Assembly: GCF_003957745.1 (NCBI RefSeq)
Contig: NZ_CP020373.1
Location: 4,499,501 to 4,563,500, forward strand
DNA length: 64,000 nt
Source of the DNA: Shewanella khirikhana
GTDB taxonomy: Bacteria > Pseudomonadota > Gammaproteobacteria > Enterobacterales > Shewanellaceae
Direction of reading: 5' to 3'
The notes below the pieces were generated by a model. It made no database searches. It worked only from the letters and a program-made list of their open reading frames with translations, and was not told where the DNA came from. This document shows, piece by piece, positions 26,184 to 34,700 of the stretch (the first letter of the stretch is position 1; each line of letters opens with the position of its first letter). Made by a program: the position numbers and the translations under genes.

Positions 26184-29100
26184 ATGAAACGGATGATTGC
26201 ACCTGCATTTGCGTTGTCATTGCTTGCCATGAGCCCATTGGTCACAGCGGTCACTGTGCTAAAACAGGGGCCAGATCACAGCAGCGGCCGTTTCGAACAA
26301 ACTGTGGCAGATATTCAGGTCAAGGTGATGGGCGGCCATGTTGCCATAGTCCGTGATTTTAAAGATGGCGACTGGCGTTTCTTTACTCCCTGGTCACCCA
26401 TCAAATACCGCCAGATCTATGTGCCCGGGCCATCGACCAATCCGGCAGATGGCAGTTACTACGACGATGAGCGTGCGATCATCCGTAATGGTTACACCTA
26501 TGAGTTGGTAAAGGACAGTTCACCCCTTCGCTACGTTTATGATGGTGATACCGCTATCGTGAAATTGGAGGATGGTTTTCGCTGGCAGGATAGATCCGGT
26601 GACTGGATTGAGTATGGCGATGATAAGCGTATCCGCGCCTATGGAGACCTCCAGGGCACGATAGCGATTATTGTTCATAATGGCGCTGGTCAAATAGCCG
26701 AATTACAGGACCGCTTTAACAACAAGGTGCTGGTGTTTAGCTACATCGGCGAGGCCTTGACCACGGTCACAGATCACAGCGGCCGCAGTGTCAGATACCA
26801 AAGGGACGACAAAGGGCGGCTCACCAAGGTTACCGACGTCCGCGGTAATGATTGGCTATACGAATATGAAGAATTTGCCCCAAGTAGCAGTAGTTACATG
26901 CTGCCTTACTTCCTCAAATCCATCACAGATCCCGAAAGCCGAGTTACCACTATCAAGAATGTGGTGGTTGGGGGTACTGTCTTTAAAGAGCTTAAGTGCG
27001 AGCCTCCAGGCAGTGGCACCCAAGAGTTAAAGGAGGTGGTCGATCCTGATACCGGCATGATCACAATAGAAGTCGTGGATAAACCAGGGGCAAGCTCTGG
27101 GGAAGCTACTTGTATCATGCCCCCTCCTCAGCCAATTCCAACTCAGATGCTGACGGATGCCGTGATAGATCACGACGGTAATCGTCACAGTTATGTGTAC
27201 TCTTATTCGGGTCAAAGCAGCAGCTATCTGGTACAGGAGGTGGATGCGGATGGCGTACAGACACATCGGATGTTGGGGCCAGACGGCTCTATCGCCAGGT
27301 TATTTCGCGGCGGTGAACTGGTATTCAGTCAGGCGCGACTGGAAGATACCCTCATTCGTTTGGACTCTGCTGGTAATAAAACTAAAGCCACCTTTGACGA
27401 ATACAATAATGTCATTCGTGTAGAAAATGCCGATGGTTCATACAGAACCACTGATTACCACCCAAGCTATAACCTGGTGACCCGTAGCCGTGATGAAAAT
27501 GGCATAGTGGCAGAGTATATCTACGATGATCAGGGACTAATCACCAAAACTATCCAAGCGAAAGGCAAACCTGAGTCGTTGGAAATCTCTTTCGAGTACG
27601 ACCAGAACCAACAAATTCAATCGGTGCATTATCAAAGTCTAAGTGGAGAGCAAAGACAGTTTGAGTTTGAATACGATCAATTTGGCAATCTCATAAAAGA
27701 AACCGTAAACGCCACTCTTGTATACCAATATGCCGATTTTAATGCGCTAGGCGATGCCCAATCGCTTATTGATCCACGTGGAAAGCATTGGAAATATACC
27801 TTCGATGCCGAAGGCAGAGTGCTCACTGAAACCGATCCTCTGCTGAGAAAGACTACCTATCAGTACGATAAAGTCGGAAATCTGGTGAAAGTGATTAATC
27901 CAGATAATTCCGAAGACTTATTTGCTTACAATGCCAGAAATCAGGTTCGTTCAGTCACTGACCCCTATGGCAAGGTGCGCCAATATAAGCACAATGCCAT
28001 GGGGGTGGTAACTGAGTTTACTGATGAACTGGGCAAAACCAGTGGCATGGTGATGGACCGGGCGGGCCGCCCAGCGTACCGGGTCGATGGTAATCAAAAT
28101 AAAACCCTGATTACCTCGGGTAAAGATGCTGAAACCAATCAAGGCGCTTTTGAGCATTTACGTCGCGTGGATTACCCCACCTATAGCCAAGTATACCAAT
28201 ACAACAACCGTAATCAGGTAGCGCAACTCTCGGTAATCGAATCAGATAAGAGCAGTACTTACAGTTTTAGATACGATCCTGCCGGAAGGGCAATTGTGTC
28301 TACTGACCCCAATGGTCACAGCACCTATTACACCTACGATGCCTATGGCAACCTAGTCGAGGAAGATGCATCAGGCTTTATCACCAAGTACGAATATAAC
28401 GCATTTGGTGATCTCACCCGATTTACTGATCGCAACAATTATGTCACTGAATTTGAGTATGACGCTTTCGGCCAAATGACGGTCAAGCGTCGTGCCGGTT
28501 TCGGCGAGTGGCACTACAGTTATGATGCGGCAGGAAATATCTCGGTGCAGACCGATCCCAAAGGCCAGGGTATTCGCTTTGAGTACGATGATGCCAATCA
28601 ATTGGTAGCCGAGCACTGGTATATGCAATCGCCAGCGGATCCCAGTGAGCCAGCATACAAGACACTGACCTACGGTTACGACACTATGGGGCGGTTATCA
28701 CAGTGGCAATCAGGCACCTATTCCGGCACGTTTGTTTGGGACAAAAATGGCTTTCTCAGTGCTGAAACCGTCAATTACGGCAGCTTCAATAAGACATACC
28801 GTTACGGCTATTTTGATAATGGCACCATCTCTGGGCTGCAGATGCCCGATGGCACCCAATATAGCTATGAGTATGATGCCAACAATCAGCTGACACGCAT
28901 TCAGATCCCTGGTCAGGGCTCTATTTGGGTCAATGGTTTTGACTGGCGGGCCCCCACTCAGGAAACCCTGCCAGGCGGGGTAGAGCGGCATTTCAGCTAC
29001 AGTGGGCTTTTGAATATCAAGCAGTTTCAGGCCATAGGCACCGATGGTGTACCCCTGCTGTCACTGGACTATGAATATAGCGATGCAGCAAAAATCAGCC

Positions 29101-30905
29101 AAAAGCAATTGGATGGCGATGTTACCACTTACCAGTACGATGACATTTACCGCCTGCAACTGGCCGAAACCACATCGCGCGATGGCAGTGTAAGAACAGA
29201 AACCTATGTTCTCGATGCCAATGGCAACCGTGTCGGCAGCCACTCTCTATCCCATTGGGAATATAACGATGCCGGGCAATTAACGGTACGTGGCAAGGAT
29301 GCAGACAAAACCACTTATCAATACGATGCCAATGGCAACCTTATCCTCAAGAGTCAGGGCAACAGTTTTCTCAAGTTTACCTACGACCCTCTGAATCGAC
29401 TGATACGAGTCGATAATGAAAAGGATGAGTTGGTTGCTGCCTATGATTACGATCCCTTCGATCGCCGCATCAGCAAACGCACCTCAGCCGGTCAGCGTTA
29501 CTTTTTATATGCCGATGAAGGTCTGATTGCCGAATACGACGACGCAGGCCTGGAGCAGCTGCGTATTGGTTACCGGCCCGGCACTCTCTGGGGCACCCAA
29601 CCTGTTTTCCTTTATGGGGAACATGGGGCAGGGGGTAAAAAATACGCTTACTTCCATAACGATCAGTTGGGCACCCCTATCAAGCTGACTGACGCCAGTG
29701 GCCATATCGTCTGGGACACAAAGTTCGATGCCTTTGGCAATGCAATATTGGCCAGTAGCAATGAAGTAGTTAACCCGCTGCGCTTCCCTGGCCAATATTT
29801 CGATGCCGAAACTGGCCTGCATTACAACTGGCGTCGTTATTACGACCCCACCAGCGGCCGCTATATTACCCCTGACCCAATAGATTTGGCCGGTGGCCCA
29901 AACCTATACACCTATGTGGATGGTGACCCCATAAACCGCATAGATCCCAATGGTGAATGTGGTGTGTTTGGGGTGTTGGGAGGACTTGCTACTGAGTATG
30001 CAGCATCTAAGCTGACCGGTAGCTGTTTTAGCTATGGCTGGGGGGACGCCATAGGAGATGCCCTTTGCGTAGGGCGGCTATTTAAACTCGCTAAACTGGG
30101 TAAAAAAGTACCTTGTTTGGGTAACAGCTTTACCGGTGATACCCAGGTTTATACCGAAACCGGCATGCGCCCCATCAGCGATATCAAGGTTGGTGAGCGG
30201 GTCTGGTCCTACACCGAGTGGAACGGACAGGAGCAATTCGAGCCCGTCGAAGAGGTAATCAGGAACACCAGGGAATACCTGCTGGTTACCCTCTCCTTAG
30301 AGTCCGATGAGACCATAGTCGCGACCAATCAACACCCCTTTTATATTCTCGGCAAGGGGTGGGTCGAAGCCGAAGACTTGCAACAGGGCGACCCGCTTTA
30401 CCTCAGCGATAAGCGCACCCTGCATATCCGCGCTATCACTACAGAATTTCGCACCGAAACCGTATACAACCTTAGCGTTGCAAACGCCAATACCTTTTTT
30501 GTCGGCAAGGACAAGGTATTAGTTCACAACGCTAAAAAAGGCTGTAAATTTGACGCGAAACCTTGTCCGAAAGCCGGTAAGCCTCGAGACTCAAAAGGCA
30601 GATTTACAACAGGGGCAGGTGGTAATTCTGAAGATACAGAAATAGGACAGTTAGCTCATGAAGAGTTCAAGGCAAAAGCAAAAGCAAGAGGATGGCTAAC
30701 TGATAAAAGAGTGGAATATGGTGATGGCTCATATGGCATACCTGATGCTATAACGCAAGATGGTCGTCCTATAGAACTTAAGCCAGATACTCCTTCTGGT
30801 CGTGCTAAGGGGAGGCGCCAGCTGAAAAAATACGAGAAAGCTTTAGGTAAAAAAGGTCGAGTAGTCTATTACGACCCTAAAAACTTCAGAGGTCCCAAAT
30901 GTTAA
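26184..30905 (+). CDS. Sec-exported RHS polymorphic toxin with Hint domain and PD-(D/E)xK nuclease tip
   Basis: 1573 residues. A signal peptide (MKRMIAPAFALSLLAMSPLVTA) replaces the PAAR or VgrG-type N-terminus of T6SS-linked RHS proteins. Residues about 25-230 are an N-terminal RHS-associated region; YD repeats fill 230-1150; the RHS core ends DPNGE at 1258. A pretoxin Hint domain starts NSFTGDTQV (Ser1315 where many have Cys) and ends VHNA at 1447-1450, the expected self-cleavage point. The last 124 residues carry D1521, E1531 and K1533 (PDA...IELKP), a restriction-endonuclease-fold motif, so the tip is probably a DNA- or RNA-cutting toxin. The start at 26184 has TAGGA 8 bases upstream and gives the signal peptide; the open frame upstream overlaps the giant gene's Gly-rich end and is not likely to be translated. 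The tip is more AT-rich than the core, typical of exchangeable toxin ends. The stop overlaps the immunity gene by 7 bases. Confidence 0.92.
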   Translation: MKRMIAPAFALSLLAMSPLVTAVTVLKQGPDHSSGRFEQTVADIQVKVMGGHVAIVRDFKDGDWRFFTPWSPIKYRQIYVPGPSTNPADGSYYDDERAIIRNGYTYELVKDSSPLRYVYDGDTAIVKLEDGFRWQDRSGDWIEYGDDKRIRAYGDLQGTIAIIVHNGAGQIAELQDRFNNKVLVFSYIGEALTTVTDHSGRSVRYQRDDKGRLTKVTDVRGNDWLYEYEEFAPSSSSYMLPYFLKSITDPESRVTTIKNVVVGGTVFKELKCEPPGSGTQELKEVVDPDTGMITIEVVDKPGASSGEATCIMPPPQPIPTQMLTDAVIDHDGNRHSYVYSYSGQSSSYLVQEVDADGVQTHRMLGPDGSIARLFRGGELVFSQARLEDTLIRLDSAGNKTKATFDEYNNVIRVENADGSYRTTDYHPSYNLVTRSRDENGIVAEYIYDDQGLITKTIQAKGKPESLEISFEYDQNQQIQSVHYQSLSGEQRQFEFEYDQFGNLIKETVNATLVYQYADFNALGDAQSLIDPRGKHWKYTFDAEGRVLTETDPLLRKTTYQYDKVGNLVKVINPDNSEDLFAYNARNQVRSVTDPYGKVRQYKHNAMGVVTEFTDELGKTSGMVMDRAGRPAYRVDGNQNKTLITSGKDAETNQGAFEHLRRVDYPTYSQVYQYNNRNQVAQLSVIESDKSSTYSFRYDPAGRAIVSTDPNGHSTYYTYDAYGNLVEEDASGFITKYEYNAFGDLTRFTDRNNYVTEFEYDAFGQMTVKRRAGFGEWHYSYDAAGNISVQTDPKGQGIRFEYDDANQLVAEHWYMQSPADPSEPAYKTLTYGYDTMGRLSQWQSGTYSGTFVWDKNGFLSAETVNYGSFNKTYRYGYFDNGTISGLQMPDGTQYSYEYDANNQLTRIQIPGQGSIWVNGFDWRAPTQETLPGGVERHFSYSGLLNIKQFQAIGTDGVPLLSLDYEYSDAAKISQKQLDGDVTTYQYDDIYRLQLAETTSRDGSVRTETYVLDANGNRVGSHSLSHWEYNDAGQLTVRGKDADKTTYQYDANGNLILKSQGNSFLKFTYDPLNRLIRVDNEKDELVAAYDYDPFDRRISKRTSAGQRYFLYADEGLIAEYDDAGLEQLRIGYRPGTLWGTQPVFLYGEHGAGGKKYAYFHNDQLGTPIKLTDASGHIVWDTKFDAFGNAILASSNEVVNPLRFPGQYFDAETGLHYNWRRYYDPTSGRYITPDPIDLAGGPNLYTYVDGDPINRIDPNGECGVFGVLGGLATEYAASKLTGSCFSYGWGDAIGDALCVGRLFKLAKLGKKVPCLGNSFTGDTQVYTETGMRPISDIKVGERVWSYTEWNGQEQFEPVEEVIRNTREYLLVTLSLESDETIVATNQHPFYILGKGWVEAEDLQQGDPLYLSDKRTLHIRAITTEFRTETVYNLSVANANTFFVGKDKVLVHNAKKGCKFDAKPCPKAGKPRDSKGRFTTGAGGNSEDTEIGQLAHEEFKAKAKARGWLTDKRVEYGDGSYGIPDAITQDGRPIELKPDTPSGRAKGRRQLKKYEKALGKKGRVVYYDPKNFRGPKC

Positions 30906-31492
30906 ATGAGTTTATAAAATTGTTTATCTCGCCAATCTTGAAAAAGTATGGCTTCAAGAAACAGGGTCTCAAGTGGAATAGAACTGTGAGAGATGTAATT
31001 CAGGTTATTGATATACAAAAGCAACACCTCGACCAGTTGTACTTCACAATCAATGTTGGAGTGCTGCATAAACACTGTGGGCAAGCATTCGAAATAGACA
31101 TGACTAAATTTATCAACGAGGTCGTTTGTTTTCCAAGATTTCGACTCAAAAGCTATGTCTTTGACTCTCAGTTTGGAAATGACGAGTGGTGGCCAATTGG
31201 AAGCGAGTTGCAATTGGCAGGAGTTGGAGAGGAAGTGTCGCGGGCGCTGGAGCAGATACTGCTGCCCGAATTAGATAAAGTTGATTCAGCGGTAGCCGTA
31301 CTTGAATTTTCTGAAGTTTTTAGGCGCTCTTATTTTCCGCCACCAGAGCAGTTGCGAATGGCAATACTGTTGTATTTGGTCGGGAAAGTGGATGAAAGTG
31401 AAAATCTGATTGAGGTTGTTGCAGCAAGTGACTCTTGGGAGAAAAGAGCCGCATATGTGCGTAGCTATATCGCTGAGCTGCCCTCTGAGTAG
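30899..31492 (+). CDS. DUF4304-type immunity protein for the RHS toxin
   Basis: 197 residues, cytosolic, no signal. The N-terminal half has the DUF4304 pattern: F-x-x-x-I/L-x-x-x-L-x-x-x-GFKKxGxxW (residues about 5-27) followed by a D-I-Q-K block and a strand with F-T-I-N-V-G. DUF4304 proteins are repeatedly found beside polymorphic toxins. Its start codon lies inside the last codons of the toxin gene (ATGTTAA overlap), giving translational coupling, as expected for a protector that must be made with its toxin. It very likely binds and blocks the nuclease tip. After the TAG stop the same frame stays open for 28 codons with protein-like content to a TGA at 31577; I treat this as non-coding. 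Confidence 0.8.
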   Translation: MLNEFIKLFISPILKKYGFKKQGLKWNRTVRDVIQVIDIQKQHLDQLYFTINVGVLHKHCGQAFEIDMTKFINEVVCFPRFRLKSYVFDSQFGNDEWWPIGSELQLAGVGEEVSRALEQILLPELDKVDSAVAVLEFSEVFRRSYFPPPEQLRMAILLYLVGKVDESENLIEVVAASDSWEKRAAYVRSYIAELPSE

Positions 31493-31753
31493 TTGGCATG
31501 GAACAAGAGCGCTATCAGCTTCGTTGGCGCTGACAAAGAAGAGGTTACAGCCATAACTTTGCAGACTTGGGTTCTGTGATGATGGCGACAATGGAATAAG
31601 CGAACCATGTTTGACCCGCAGAAAGGCTAGGTGTCGATACGCATAGCCTCTGACACTAGCATGTCAGCGGCAATTAACACGCACACAACCACTGTCATGG
31701 TGGTGGCTGGAATGGATTTAACATTGGTCGGCAAATCCGGCTGGGGATAAAAG
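31493..31753. other. Intergenic gap inside the island
   Basis: 261 bases without a gene I can support. It starts with a 28-codon stretch in frame with the immunity gene after its stop. No clear terminator or promoter is visible, though a gap this size before the golvesin gene leaves room for a separate promoter. Confidence 0.5.
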
Positions 31754-34700
31754 ATGAAAGGGCACCTAAAGGGATTTATATGGCAAAGGCTACTGGCCTG
31801 GTTTCTGCTTGGCCTGAGCCTGGGTGTGGCGGCCGAGGAAGATACCCTGTGCGCCGTGGTCAAGATTGAAATCGTTCAGGAGCTGACACTGGAGCGTCAG
31901 GGCTTTGAGGCGATTATGAAAATCAATAATGCCCTCGAAGACAGGTCGCTGGAAAATGTCGGCGTCGAGGTGGTGTTTACCGACAGTGCCGGCGAGCCTG
32001 TGGTGGCCTCAAGCGATCCCAATCACCCCAATGCCAGCTTTTTTATCCGCATTTCCAGTATCGAGGGCATCGACAATGTGGCCGGTACCGGTGAGCTGGC
32101 TGCGGCGTCCAGTGCCCTTATCAAGTGGTTGATTATTCCCGCCCCCGGCAGTGCCGGCGATGTGCCCTCCGGCACCCTCTATTATGTGGGCGCTAAACTC
32201 AATTACCGCCTCAATGGTTTGGATGAGAGCCTGGATGTGGCGCCCGACACCATTTTTGTGCGCCCCATGCCCAAGCTGACGCTGGATTACTTTTTACCAA
32301 GTGATGTGTACGCCGATGATCCCCTGACCAATGAAATCGAACCCATTGAGCCTTTTACCCTGGGGGTTCGGGTAAGCAACAACGGTAAGGCCGCCGCCAA
32401 CAAGGTTAAAATCCAATCTGCCCAGCCAAAAATTGTCGAAAATAACCAGGGGCTGGCCATCGACTTTAAGATCACCGATTCCTTCGTGGGCGACAGCCCT
32501 GTGACCAATTCCTTGCTGCTGGATTTTGGCGATATTCCCAGCCTCAGCAGTGGCACCGGCCGCTGGATCATGTACACCACCTTAAGTGGCCGCTTTACCG
32601 AGTTTACCGCCACCTTCAGCCATGCCGATGAGCTGGGGGGCTCGCTTACCTCATTGATAGACGCTGTGAACGCCCACCTGCTGCTAAGAGATGTGGTGGT
32701 GGATTTACCCGGCCGTGACACGGTGCGGGACTTTTTGGTACGCAATGGCACGGCACTGACCGCCTTTGAGTCTGACAGTGTCGATACCCCGGTTGCCGAC
32801 CTCAGCAGCACAGCACAGCTCTCGGGCAGTGGCGATACCCTATCACTCACCTTTGCCCCCGAGCTTGGCGGCGCCTATGTACAGCTACCAGACCCCTTCG
32901 GAGGCAGCCGTCAATTGGTGCAGGTCCTGCGCAGCGATGGCAAAGTATTGCACCCCGCCAATGGCTGGCTATCGAAGCATTACAACAAAGACACTAAACA
33001 GACCCAGCATCTGTTGCACCTGTTTGACACCCATACCCAGGGCCGTTATTTATTGCAATTTGCCGATAGGCAAGCCGTGCCTGCAGCGCCTGTGCTGGCC
33101 TATATCCCAGATTGGACCGGTGCCGAGGGTGGCCAGATAGGGTTTCTGCTGGAGGCCAGCGATCCCAATGGCGATGCGGTGAGTTTTGCGGTAACCCCCA
33201 TGCCCGATGGGGCGAGTCTTACCGACATTGAGCCGGGTAAAGCCAGATTTAATTGGCCTATTGCCGTGGGCCAGGCCGGTTTTTATCCGGTGACTGTGTC
33301 TGCGACCGATGGCAAGCTCTACTCTAATCAGGAGCTGATGCTCAGGGTGTTTCCTGCCCATGATACCGATGGCGATGGATTAGACGACGCCTGGGAAATC
33401 GAACACTTTGGGGATCTCAGCCGTGATGGCAGCGGCGATTTCGATGGTGATGGCCTGACCGACCGTGAAGAGTTTGAACTGGGGTCCGATCCCACCATGC
33501 AAAATGGTCCCCTGGCCCCCGAAGTAGTGAGTCCGGATGATGAAGAGATCACCGAGACTGAGATCCGTTTGTTGGTGAATAATTCGGTGAATCTGGGTAA
33601 TCGGGACCTGGACTATTTCTTCGAACTTTATGCCGATGCGCAGTTAAGCCAGTTGGTACTGGCATCCGATGCCGTGCCAGAGGGCGTGGACAGTACAGCG
33701 TGGGTATTACCTGAATCTCTGATGGAGAATCAGCAATATTTCTGGCGGGTACGCAGCTTTAACCAGGTGCTCTACAGCGCCTGGAGCAACGCTTCCTTTA
33801 AGGTAAATAGAACACCGGAAGCACCCACCAAGCCGGCATTGAACAGCCCTATGGTGGGCGTGGAAGTGGATGAGGTGATGCCGCTGCTCAGCGTGCTGAA
33901 TAGTGCCGATCCCGACGGTGATGAACTCAGCTACCGTTTCAGTGTGTATAGCGACGAAGCCATGACCAGTTTGGTCTTGGTATCTGCCGACTTATTGCCC
34001 GGTGACAATGGGGTAACCGCCTGGCGGGTGACCGAACCGTTGCAGGAAGGTGCCCGATATTACTGGCAGGTCGCTGCCATCGACCCCGGCGGTTTAAGCA
34101 CCCTGAGCGAGCCATTTTGGTTTGATGTCTATGTGTCGAATCTCGCGCCATCGACCCCGGTTCTGGTGTCACCGACGATTGACGAGGTGCTGGGACATAA
34201 TGATGTAGTTCTGGAGGTGGCCCAGGCGGTAGACCCTGAAGGACAACCGCTGAGTTATCTGTTTGAACTGGATAGAGTGGCCAGCTTTGATTCGAACGAC
34301 AAGCAATCTGAGCAGATTGAAGTGGATGCCGATGGTAAGGTGCTGTGGCATCTCAGTGGCTTGCTGGACGAGCAGCAGTATTTTTGGCGGGTGAGAGCCC
34401 AGGACCCGCTGGGCATGTCCAGCGAGCCGGTGTTGGGCAGATTCAAAATAAGCTTGCAGATTACGGCTCCGTCGGCACCTGTCATTGATAACCCCGGTGA
34501 TGGCTCCTGGGTGCAGAGCACCATGCCGTTACTCAGTGTTCATCCGGTATTAGACAGTGATAGACCCGTGTCTCATTACCAATTTGAAGTTTATGGAGAC
34601 GAGGCGCTATCCAGCTTGTTGACGACTGAGCAGGTTACTCAGACTAGTGTGGAGTTAACAGAGGCTCTGCCTGATAACGCCTGGGCGTATTGGCGGGTCA

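Noticed and set aside
25913..26254. Minus-strand frame rich in Thr and Ala
   Set aside because: It is the complement of the Gly-codon run; no ribosome site and no natural protein composition.
31493..31579. 28 codons in frame after the immunity gene's TAG, as a readthrough extension
   Set aside because: Protein-like but short, with no sign of a readthrough signal; the immunity protein already has a complete family-like length.
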